A DNA stretch of 64,000 nucleotides. It comes from UBA1172 sp002457135 (GTDB taxonomy: Bacteria > Pseudomonadota > Alphaproteobacteria > Puniceispirillales > UBA1172). Positions 51,414 to 58,404 of this stretch are shown here, one piece after another. The position numbers and the translations under genes were made by a program. The DNA lies in the NCBI GenBank assembly GCA_965660935.1, contig CBFIBR010000006.1, forward strand, positions 6,291 through 70,290, given 5' to 3'. The notes beneath the pieces are model-generated. The model was not told the origin of the DNA and searched no databases. It saw nothing but the letters and a program-made list of their open reading frames with translations. Each line of letters starts with the position of its first letter. Position 1 is the stretch's first letter.

Positions 51414-52103
51414 CTATTCTGCAATCAGGGTGTCTGCATCCGTGAGCGGGTTTGGCTGGATGAACTCATCACTATGGTTTTTCGATAATTGCCAATGCTC
51501 AATGGTGATTTCAACCGCGCTGTCGGCGGCGTTGGCGGCCAGGGCCTCAATCAGGCGATCATGATCGGCGCAGGCCTGCCTGATCCGGTCCAGCCTGGTT
51601 TCATCATGACTGTTCCAGAATGTCATGCCGATACGGGCGTGATCAATCAGCAGGCGTTGCAGGCTTGGTTGCAGAAATTCGTTATCGGCAATCACCCCGA
51701 TATTATGATGAAAGCGGTCATTGTAATAGATCATGCCGTTGACCGACCGGCTTTCCATCGCGTCACGAAAGCGGTTCTGATCATCGGCCAGACGATCAAT
51801 ATCAGCGGGCAGGGCGCGTTCCGCCGCCAGCCGGGAAATCGCGGCATAGATCATCGGCGCGGTCTGAAAGAAATTCCGCATCGAATGGTAATCCATGGGG
51901 GAAACAAACGCCCCCCGGTTTTCCATGATGCGGATATAGCCCTCACCCGAAAGCAGGCGGAGAATTTCCCTCAGCGGTGTCCGCGAGATATTCAGCTCCT
52001 GACAGAGCAGGGTTTCATCCAGCGGCTCACCCGGGGTAAGGTCCATGGTGATGATGCGACGGCGCAACTGGTCGAGAATATCGTTCTTGTCGATTTTCTT
52101 CAT
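51414..52103 (-). CDS. GntR-family (FCD subfamily) transcriptional regulator
   Basis: 229 aa. Winged helix (about 5-70) with LRRRIITMDLTPGEPLDETL and LCQELNISRTPLREILRLLSGEGY, then the all-helical FCD ligand-binding domain with metal-binding His (ERALPADIDRL, YYNDRFHHNIG, LIDHARIG). It heads the minus-strand DapA-ALDH-oxidoreductase operon and is divergent from mttB. The 274-bp space between holds a twin palindrome that fits FCD operators, so it probably represses its own operon and mttB until a pathway ligand binds. Confidence 0.92.
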   Translation of the reverse strand: MKKIDKNDILDQLRRRIITMDLTPGEPLDETLLCQELNISRTPLREILRLLSGEGYIRIMENRGAFVSPMDYHSMRNFFQTAPMIYAAISRLAAERALPADIDRLADDQNRFRDAMESRSVNGMIYYNDRFHHNIGVIADNEFLQPSLQRLLIDHARIGMTFWNSHDETRLDRIRQACADHDRLIEALAANAADSAVEITIEHWQLSKNHSDEFIQPNPLTDADTLIAE

Positions 52104-52284
52104 GACGTATCCCCCCGCCTGATTATTGCCCTGCTATATTACAGAGCATGTCATTCCAGGGCCTGAATTTCCGGTGTTTGCCCCGGTTTTCCGGCCTGTC
52201 TGATGGTCCTGAATTTTCCCTGTCGTTTCAGGCCTTTTGGCCAGAGCAGCAGTATTGACAGGATGATAGGTTGCATCCATAAAT

Positions 52285-52307
52285 ATTGTATACAATTTGT
52301 ATATCAA
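52285..52307. promoter_or_regulatory. Twin GntR/FCD operator between the regulator and mttB genes
   Basis: A perfect 12-bp palindrome ATTGTATACAAT (52285-52296) is followed at once by TTGTATATCAA, an imperfect copy of the same half-site arrangement (52297-52307). TTGTATACAA fits the TnGTnnACnA core known for FadR/GntR-family operators. The position, 71 bp before mttB and 180 bp before the regulator start, suits control of both. Confidence 0.7.
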
Positions 52308-52377
52308 ATCAATGCACTTGTCTCCGCTCCAATGCTGAGTTGCCGAAATCCTGGCGGGCTGGTGAAGGGAATGGGCC

Positions 52378-53952
52378 ATGACCAAAGATACGCCAACCAG
52401 TCGCCCTGACGGCCGCCCCGATGGCAGGAGAGGCGGCCGCAGTGAACGGCGGAGCCTGAGGCAGAAATCATCCGATGTCATGCTGCCAACGCTTGAAGGT
52501 AAATTGCCGCTGGTCGAGCTGATGGATCAGGAGCAGGTGGAAAAAATCGATGCCGCCTCACTGGATATCCTGGAGGAGGTTGGCGTTGCCTTTACCGATG
52601 CCATTGCGCTGGAAGACTGGAAACGGGCCGGTGCCAAGGTGGAGGGCGAACGGGTCTACCTTGATCGCTGGCTGATCCGCTCGCTGATCAAAACGATCCC
52701 GCCTGAAATCACGCTCAACGCCCGCAACCCCGAAAAAAGTGTTCAGCTGGGGGGACGGTCGTCGATTTTTGTTCCCATGACCGGGGCGCCCTATCTGCGT
52801 GACCTTGATGATGAACGCCGCCTGCCGACCATTGAGGATCTGGGCAATTTCCATAAACTGTCGCATATGCTGCCAGCGATGCATTCCTCCGCGCACCATA
52901 TCGTTGAACCGATGGACCTGCCTGTATCGCATCGCCACCTGCATATCACCTATTCGTCGATCCTCCATTCCGACAAGACCTTCATGGGCATGACCACGTC
53001 AGGCCGCAATGCCGAGGATGTGCTGGATATGTGCGCTATCCTCTTTGGTGAAGACTACCTCAAGGAAAATGCTGTGGTGGTGGGGAACTGCAACGGCAAC
53101 TCACCGCTGGTATGGGATGAAACCATGCTGAGCGCCATGCGTGCCTTCAATCGCCGCAACCAGCCTGTATTATGCTCGCCGTTCGTACTGGGCGGGGCCA
53201 ATACCCCCGCTTCAACCGTGCCTGCTGTGGCCCAGCTCAACGCCGAGGCGCTGGCTGCCCTGGCCTATACCCAGGTCATCAACCCGGGCTGCCCGGCGAT
53301 TTACGGCCATTATCTGTCCACGGTTTCGATGAAATCGGGTGCGCCTATGGCGGGAACGCCTGAAATCAGCCTGATGAATTTCATGATCGGCCAGATGGCG
53401 CGGTATTATGGGGTGCCTTGGCGAACGTCAAACACGCTTGGCGGGGGCAAGACCCTCGATGCCCAGTCGGGTTATGAGAGCGCGACCACCTTGATGGCGG
53501 TGATCATGGCCGGGGCCAACTATATCTGGCATTCAGCAGGCTGGAACGAAGCCGGGATGCATTGTTCCATGGCCAAGTTTGTGGTTGATGCCGAACAATG
53601 CGCCATGGGGTACCGGTTGGCACAAGGACTGAACTGGAATGATTTCGACGAAGCGCTGGCGGCTGTCCGTGATGTCGGGCCGGGCGGGCATTACCTCGGC
53701 CATCCGCATACCCAGGAAAATTTCCAGCAGGCGTTTTTCATGCCAGAGCTGTTCAACAACGACAGCTACGAACAATGGGTTGCCGAAGGATCGGTCAACA
53801 CCACCGAACGCGCCTTGCAAAAGGTCCGTAAACTGCTCAACGAATATCAGCAGCCGCCCCTCGATGAGGGCCTGAACGATGCGCTCAGGGATTATATGGC
53901 CCGCCGCGAACGTGAAATCCCGGCCATGGATGCCCTAAATCAGGTTGATTAA
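52378..53952 (+). CDS. MttB-family (non-pyrrolysine) trimethylamine/betaine methyltransferase
   Basis: 524-aa TIM-barrel corrinoid-dependent-type methyltransferase. The first ~30 residues are basic and disordered (RPDGRPDGRRGGRSERR). The barrel is typical: ASLDILEEVGVAF, HIVEPMDLPVSHRHLH, MGMTTSGRNAEDVL, SPFVLGGANTPAS, GGGKTLDAQSGYESATTLM and DVGPGGHYLGHPHTQENF near the end. There is no in-frame TAG, so pyrrolysine is absent and the substrate is likely a betaine (glycine betaine, proline betaine, carnitine) rather than trimethylamine. No corrinoid protein gene is adjacent, so the methyl acceptor must be encoded elsewhere. It lies beside proXWV, a flavin oxidase and FCD regulator. Confidence 0.9.
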   Translation: MTKDTPTSRPDGRPDGRRGGRSERRSLRQKSSDVMLPTLEGKLPLVELMDQEQVEKIDAASLDILEEVGVAFTDAIALEDWKRAGAKVEGERVYLDRWLIRSLIKTIPPEITLNARNPEKSVQLGGRSSIFVPMTGAPYLRDLDDERRLPTIEDLGNFHKLSHMLPAMHSSAHHIVEPMDLPVSHRHLHITYSSILHSDKTFMGMTTSGRNAEDVLDMCAILFGEDYLKENAVVVGNCNGNSPLVWDETMLSAMRAFNRRNQPVLCSPFVLGGANTPASTVPAVAQLNAEALAALAYTQVINPGCPAIYGHYLSTVSMKSGAPMAGTPEISLMNFMIGQMARYYGVPWRTSNTLGGGKTLDAQSGYESATTLMAVIMAGANYIWHSAGWNEAGMHCSMAKFVVDAEQCAMGYRLAQGLNWNDFDEALAAVRDVGPGGHYLGHPHTQENFQQAFFMPELFNNDSYEQWVAEGSVNTTERALQKVRKLLNEYQQPPLDEGLNDALRDYMARREREIPAMDALNQVD

Positions 53953-54032
53953 CCGGGATCATTGACCGTTGAGGTCTGTTCGGCACAAAATAGTCGTCAG
54001 TTTCAGCACACGGCATTACAGGACGGCACGGC

Positions 54033-54788
54033 ATGACCCCAACAACCCCACCATCAATTCTTGTTTTCGATGTCAATGAAACCCTGCTTGACCTGACGAC
54101 GCTTGAGCCATTGTTTGAACGTGTTTTCGGTCGGGGTGAGGTGATGCGCGAATGGTTTGCCCAGCTTATCCTTTATTCTGAGGCAATGACGCTATCCGGG
54201 CTTTACACACCGTTTGGCCAGCTTGGGGGCGGGGTTCTGGAAATGGTGGCGGAAACATCGGGTGTCAGCCTCCATGACGATGATATCGCTGAATTGAAAC
54301 ACCGGATGCAGACCATGCCGGCCCTGCCTGATGTTATCCCCGGCCTTGAACGCCTGCGTGATGCCGGGTTCAGGCTGGTGACGCTGACCAATTCCGCGCC
54401 GCCGCCTGATCCTACTGCTGTCTCCCCCCTCAAGAACGCGGGCATTGACGGTTTTTTTGAACAGATGCTGACGGTTCATGTGGTGAGGCGGTTCAAGCCT
54501 GCGGCGGAAGTCTATGATCGTGCTGCTGAAAAACTGGGTGTTGATGCCGGTGAGCTGTGCCTGGTAGCGTGTCATTTGTGGGATACGCTGGGGGCGCAGG
54601 CCGCGGGTTATAAGGGAGCTTTTATCAAACGACCCGGTAACGCCATGCTGCCGGTGGATGAAATGCTGGTCCCTGACATTATCGCCAGCGACATGCATGA
54701 TCTGGCTGACCAGATAATTAATCAATGGGCCATAGATTCACATTTTAAGTTTAATGATAAAAATTATCAGGCAAAAACTCATACGTAA
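54033..54788 (+). CDS. HAD-superfamily hydrolase (haloacid dehalogenase type II-like)
   Basis: 251 aa. Motif I VFDVNETLLD with nucleophile Asp13, motif II TLTNSAPP (Ser/Thr), motif III RRFKPAAEVY (Lys) and motif IV ACHLWDTLGAQAAGY (Asp). The family is about 225-230 aa. The last ~20 residues (from WAIDSHFKFNDKNYQ to the end) are encoded by AT-rich DNA, unlike the rest, so the native 3' end appears to have been replaced by the edge of the AT-rich island. Dehalogenase, phosphoglycolate-type or other HAD chemistry cannot be separated here. Confidence 0.85.
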   Translation: MTPTTPPSILVFDVNETLLDLTTLEPLFERVFGRGEVMREWFAQLILYSEAMTLSGLYTPFGQLGGGVLEMVAETSGVSLHDDDIAELKHRMQTMPALPDVIPGLERLRDAGFRLVTLTNSAPPPDPTAVSPLKNAGIDGFFEQMLTVHVVRRFKPAAEVYDRAAEKLGVDAGELCLVACHLWDTLGAQAAGYKGAFIKRPGNAMLPVDEMLVPDIIASDMHDLADQIINQWAIDSHFKFNDKNYQAKTHT

Positions 54789-54883
54789 TTTGCGTATATA
54801 TATATTTGAATTTTTTAAGATTAATATAAATTTTAACAAAGCAATTTAATAGTCAAAATCTACTATTTCTGATTAGTTTAGTT

Positions 54884-55108
54884 TTATTGATCCGTTCTAG
54901 AAATTAAATACTCAGCAATGTGATCAGCAGTGTAAACATCGAAAATAAAAATACCAAGTGACGTTATTATCAATACCGCAAAGTACATTAGTATTTTTTT
55001 GGATCGTTCAGGTAATTCAGAACTGTTGGCTCTTGTTAGAAAAAATAAACAAAAACCGGTAAAAGCCAAAAACCCTAGTCCACTAGATAAAACTAACCAA
55101 AAATTCAT
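54884..55108 (-). CDS. Small two-helix membrane protein in the AT-rich island
   Basis: 74 aa, AT-rich codons. Two hydrophobic helices (about 3-25, FWLVLSSGLGFLAFTGFCLF; and about 39-56, ILMYFAVLIITSLGIFIF) are joined by a short hydrophilic loop with basic residues (ELPERSKK), followed by an acidic tail (VYTADHIAEYLISRTDQ). AAGGA lies seven bases before the ATG. The loop charge suggests both termini outside or periplasmic. Family not recognised. It is on the opposite strand to proteorhodopsin, about 1.4 kb away. Confidence 0.72.
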   Translation of the reverse strand: MNFWLVLSSGLGFLAFTGFCLFFLTRANSSELPERSKKILMYFAVLIITSLGIFIFDVYTADHIAEYLISRTDQ

Positions 55109-55144
55109 CTAAAAATCCTTAAATTAAATAAAATCACATAGATG

Positions 55145-55195
55145 TATAGGCCGTATAGTTAATGAAATCATTCGAAATTAATACGGCTAACTATA
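55145..55195. repeat. Long imperfect inverted repeat upstream of the 74-aa gene
   Basis: TATAG-GCCGTAT pairs with ATACGGC-taa-CTATA around a loop containing TTAATGAAATCATTCGAAATTA. This is the most GC-containing structure in the non-coding island and lies 37 bp before the 74-aa gene start, so it could be a terminator, operator or structured leader for that gene. Confidence 0.5.
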
Positions 55196-55376
55196 TAAAA
55201 ATCACCATAAAATACCTATGAACCGTTTATAGCGTTTGTTTAAAATAAATATTTCCTAGATAAAATACAAAGAAATTATAATTTAAAGGCATGGAATCAT
55301 TTATATAAAATGCTTAATAAAACTTATTTATGAAACTACTTTTTGAAGTCTTCCAGAAATCCAAATTTATTTGTTA

Positions 55377-55523
55377 CTAAGTAAATTTTAGTGACAAAAT
55401 TAAGATTATCAGAATATAAACTGCACCATAATACCATAGTCTATAACTATGGAAGGACATTGCTATCCTTGGTTCGTCTATACGCTTGTTTTCTAATGTT
55501 TTTTGATTGTTTGTTGACGACAT
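55377..55523 (-). CDS. 48-aa single-helix membrane microprotein in the AT-rich island
   Basis: A very short gene encoding MSSTNNQKTLENKRIDEPRI, then AMSFHSYRLWYYGAVYILII and LILSLKFT. The charged N-terminal half precedes one strong C-terminal helix (about residues 28-46); the positive residues before the helix suggest N-inside topology. AGGA lies five bases before the ATG, supporting translation. It is on the same strand and 268 bp upstream of the 74-aa membrane-protein gene, so the two may be co-expressed. No family recognised. Confidence 0.6.
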   Translation of the reverse strand: MSSTNNQKTLENKRIDEPRIAMSFHSYRLWYYGAVYILIILILSLKFT

Positions 55524-56378
55524 TATAATCCTACAATCCATATTTCAATTTAACTGTGTACTCAAAAAAATTAGGGTAATAAGGTATTTTGATCTTTTAC
55601 TTTTATCACTCTTAGTTAACTAAATCACTGTTCGGTGAGCTATTAATTTCTTAATAGTATGAAAATGCAAGACTTATGTTAAGTTGCACTAAGATAATAT
55701 TGTTATTTATTTAAATATATTATACTTCAGGTAGTTACAAAATTCTATTTTTAATTTTTTATATCCTGCACTTTTCTCCCATATTTTAAATCAGACTGAA
55801 TATGAATTAAAATTTTTATTTTAATGTCGTATGATTTTACAAAAATTTGTTGTCATAATTTTATAGATTTATAAATTCACTGCACATTTGAAAATATTTA
55901 CTACAAAATATTTAGCTCTAAAACATCCTTATACCTTTTTTGAATATGTTTTTTTGCGGTTATTTTTAAAATTGTTAACAATCCTTATCATTAAATTATT
56001 GTTTTAAATCAGCAATTTGATATAGCCAGAACACAGCTCAATCGATTAACGATATCTTTGATTAATGATTTGCATATTGAAATTCAAATTTTTGCAAATC
56101 TTTTAATGAAAAATCTTTTCAATCCTCTGACAATTAGCATTTTCGGCATTATTTTTGGCATTAAACCTTATACAGAATAATTAATGGCAATTAAATTTAT
56201 TGCAAACTGCAAAACATATGGTTGGATTTGCTTAAATGGTTGTTTGCAATGCTATAAAATCATTATTAATTTTGCTTTTATATGTTAGGTGCTTTCAAAA
56301 ATCATTTTTATTAAACGGTAAAAATGAAAAAAAATATTAAAAATTAAAAAAATAAATCCTGTTTTTGTCGCAAATTGT
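55524..56378. other. Gene-poor AT-rich DNA upstream of proteorhodopsin
   Basis: Both strands were read; no frame longer than about 20 codons with a ribosome-binding site was found. The region is rich in A/T runs and short direct repeats. The clearest structure is an imperfect 34-bp inverted repeat at 56067-56100. No tRNA, transposase fragment or attachment-site repeat is visible. Confidence 0.7.
56067..56100. repeat. Imperfect 34-bp inverted repeat in the AT-rich island
   Basis: GATTTGCA (56067-56074) and TGCAAATC (56093-56100) are a perfect 8-bp inverted repeat; within them TTGAA-A-TTCAA forms a second nested stem. Followed by TTTTAATG, so it could terminate an unseen plus-strand transcript or be a protein-binding site. 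Confidence 0.6.
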
Positions 56379-56463
56379 TTGCCAGTCGTTCCAAAAGTAT
56401 TATAACAATATCATGTCATATGTGAGGTATATTGTCTCACTATGGCTATTTCTTTAACGGAGG
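56379..56463 (+). promoter_or_regulatory. Proteorhodopsin promoter, leader and ribosome-binding site
   Basis: -35 TTGCCA at 56379-56384, 16-bp spacer, -10 TATAAC at 56401-56406. The leader carries a short GTGAG/CTCAC stem-loop (56422-56440). A strong GGAGG at 56459-56463 lies seven bases before the ATG, consistent with high expression. Confidence 0.65.
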
Positions 56464-56470
56464 TTAAATC

Positions 56471-57238
56471 ATGAAAATCAGTTCTGGCAAGGCTCTAATG
56501 GCGTTTGTATCATCAGCGATGGTGCTTTTGCCAACAATGGCAAGTGCAGAAACAGTAATGTTGGCGCCAAACGACTTTGTTGGCATTTCTTTTTGGACTA
56601 TCTCAATGGCAATGGTAGCTGCGTCTATCTTCTTCCTCATGGAAGCTGGGAGATTTTCCACAAAATGGCGTACATCAATGGTTGTCGGCTCATTGGTTAC
56701 AATTATTGCTGCGGTTCATTATTTCTACATGAGAGATGTATGGGTAGCGACAGGTGAAACCCCTACAGTCTATAGATATGTGGATTGGCTAATTACAGTA
56801 CCGCTGCAAATGGTTGAATTCTACTTCATTCTAGCAGCAGTCGCTGCTGTGAGTGCTGGCATCTTCTGGAGGCTTCTCATCGGTTCTTTGGTTATGCTTG
56901 TTGGTGGATACCTAGGTGAGGCTGGAATGATTAACATCTGGCTTGGGTTTGCTATTGGCATGGCCGGATGGTTCTACATTCTTTACGAAATCTTTGCTGG
57001 TGAAGCTGGCAAAGTTTCCGCAGAAAGCGCACCAGAGTCTGTACAAGCAGCTTTTGGAACGATGCGACTTATTGTAACGGTTGGTTGGGCAATTTATCCA
57101 CTCGGCTACTTTTTCAGTTATCTTGGTGGCGCAGCCGACCCGATATTACTGAATGTTATCTATAACGTTGCTGACGTTGTAAACAAAATCGCTTTCGTTG
57201 CAGTAATTTGGGCTGCAGCAAACAAAGAAACTGCCTAA
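56471..57238 (+). CDS. Proteorhodopsin, predicted blue-absorbing light-driven proton pump
   Basis: 255-aa seven-helix retinal protein with an N-terminal signal-like peptide (about 1-26, ending SAMVLLPTMASA). Key residues, with the standard green-proteorhodopsin (GPR) numbers being 8 lower: His83 (H75), primary acceptor Asp105 (RYVDWL, D97), Thr109, Gln113 (spectral-tuning L/Q105), proton donor Glu116 (E108), and retinal Schiff-base Lys239 (DVVNKIAF, K231). D/T/E marks an outward proton pump; Gln at the tuning site predicts blue absorption, typical of open-ocean variants. The codons are AT-rich, unlike the retinal-synthesis genes downstream. It has its own promoter and terminator. Confidence 0.98.
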   Translation: MKISSGKALMAFVSSAMVLLPTMASAETVMLAPNDFVGISFWTISMAMVAASIFFLMEAGRFSTKWRTSMVVGSLVTIIAAVHYFYMRDVWVATGETPTVYRYVDWLITVPLQMVEFYFILAAVAAVSAGIFWRLLIGSLVMLVGGYLGEAGMINIWLGFAIGMAGWFYILYEIFAGEAGKVSAESAPESVQAAFGTMRLIVTVGWAIYPLGYFFSYLGGAADPILLNVIYNVADVVNKIAFVAVIWAAANKETA

Positions 57239-57246
57239 CAAGAGTT

Positions 57247-57280
57247 ATTGGGGCAGTTTTTTTGACTGCCCCAATAATTT
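57247..57280 (+). terminator. Terminator after proteorhodopsin
   Basis: ATTGGGGCAGT, a T-rich 7-base loop, ACTGCCCCAAT (perfect 11-bp stem at 57247-57275), then AATTT. It separates rhodopsin mRNA from the carotenoid operon, at least partly. Confidence 0.88.
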
Positions 57281-57362
57281 AATGAGTAATGAAAGCAGTT
57301 TGAATAAAAGGTCAAAACCTGACATCGTTGGTATAAGCTCACTTGAAGAAGGTTTTTAAGTT

Positions 57363-58385
57363 ATGTCGGAACTAACGCCATTGATGAGCTTCTACAAAAA
57401 AAAGTATATACATAACTCATTCAATAACCTATATACTCCAGCTTGCTTAGCAGAATTTATAAAAACACTTTTGCCGAAATCAAATCAGCCTCTTAGTGAA
57501 GCAGCTAACCACCATTTCGAAAATCCGGGCAAGATGCTCCGCGCAGGGCTTGCGATTTCATCCGGCAAGGCGCTGAACGCCAGCACCGAAGCCTCCGCCT
57601 ACTGGGCCGCAGCCATCGAATTGCTGCACAACGCCTCCCTCGTTCATGATGATATTTCTGATGGCGATACCATGCGCCGTGGCAGGCCCTCTGTCTGGGC
57701 GGCTTATGGCAGTGATACAGCCCTGGCCTTTGGTGACTGGCTGATTGCCCTGTCGTTTGAGATGGCGGCCCATGCCGCGACCATCGGCAACACCCCGCGT
57801 CTGGTTCAGGTCATGGCCCGCCACATGAAAGATACAACCCTGGGCCAGGCCATGGAATTTGAGCTGGCAGGCTACCCCGACTGGAACACCTACACCATGA
57901 TCACAAGGGGCAAGACAGCCCCGCTGTTCATCGCTCCGGTTGAAGGCATTGCCCTGCTGGCAGGGCGTGATGATCTGGTCACCCCGGTGAGCCGCTATTT
58001 TAATTCGGTTGGCATGGCTTATCAGCTGGCCAATGACATCCTCAACATGATTGGTGATGATGGCGCGCTCAACCCGGCCCATGATCTGCTGCGGCGTGCG
58101 CCCAACGGGGTCATCGTGACGTTCCGTGAACAGCTGGCCATAAGGGATGCCGGGGATTTCGCAAAATGGCTGCTTTCCGGTGACCATAGCAGCGGGGCCA
58201 TCTGGCATGGCCGGATCATGTCATCCCGGGCTATTCCAGACAGCATCCGGATAATGAATGACATCCTGCGCGAAGCCGGGGAAAGGGCCGGGAATTTTCC
58301 GCCTGAACTGGGCCTCATCGTCGAACCTGTCCAGGCCTTGCTGGAAAAGATCTGCGCCCGGTCCGTCAAGCATGCGGCTGAATAA
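57363..58385 (+). CDS. crtE: Polyprenyl (geranylgeranyl) diphosphate synthase, mosaic gene
   Basis: 340-aa isoprenyl diphosphate synthase expected to make GGPP from FPP/IPP for carotenoids. The first Asp-rich motif is intact (DDISD, Asp96, Asp97, Asp100, in LVHDDISDGDTMRRGRPS). The second is degenerate: NDILN (224-228) where DDxxD is usual. GKMLRA (56-61) replaces GKxxRP. Base composition changes inside the gene: roughly the first 55 codons (to about 57,530) are AT-rich like the rhodopsin island; the rest is GC-rich like the crt operon. This suggests recombination within the gene. It begins the crtE-I-B-Y-blh-fni operon; crtI starts 19 bp after its stop. Confidence 0.85.
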   Translation: MSELTPLMSFYKKKYIHNSFNNLYTPACLAEFIKTLLPKSNQPLSEAANHHFENPGKMLRAGLAISSGKALNASTEASAYWAAAIELLHNASLVHDDISDGDTMRRGRPSVWAAYGSDTALAFGDWLIALSFEMAAHAATIGNTPRLVQVMARHMKDTTLGQAMEFELAGYPDWNTYTMITRGKTAPLFIAPVEGIALLAGRDDLVTPVSRYFNSVGMAYQLANDILNMIGDDGALNPAHDLLRRAPNGVIVTFREQLAIRDAGDFAKWLLSGDHSSGAIWHGRIMSSRAIPDSIRIMNDILREAGERAGNFPPELGLIVEPVQALLEKICARSVKHAAE

Positions 58386-58404
58386 CAGCCGGAAAGACAA
58401 ATCC

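Noticed and set aside
52378..53952. Pyrrolysine-containing trimethylamine methyltransferase (true MttB)
   Set aside because: The frame has no internal TAG, so it belongs to the non-pyrrolysine branch acting on betaine-type substrates.
54725..57530. Prophage or integrative element explanation for the AT-rich island
   Set aside because: No integrase, transposase, phage gene, tRNA target or terminal repeat is visible; composition alone supports only recombination.
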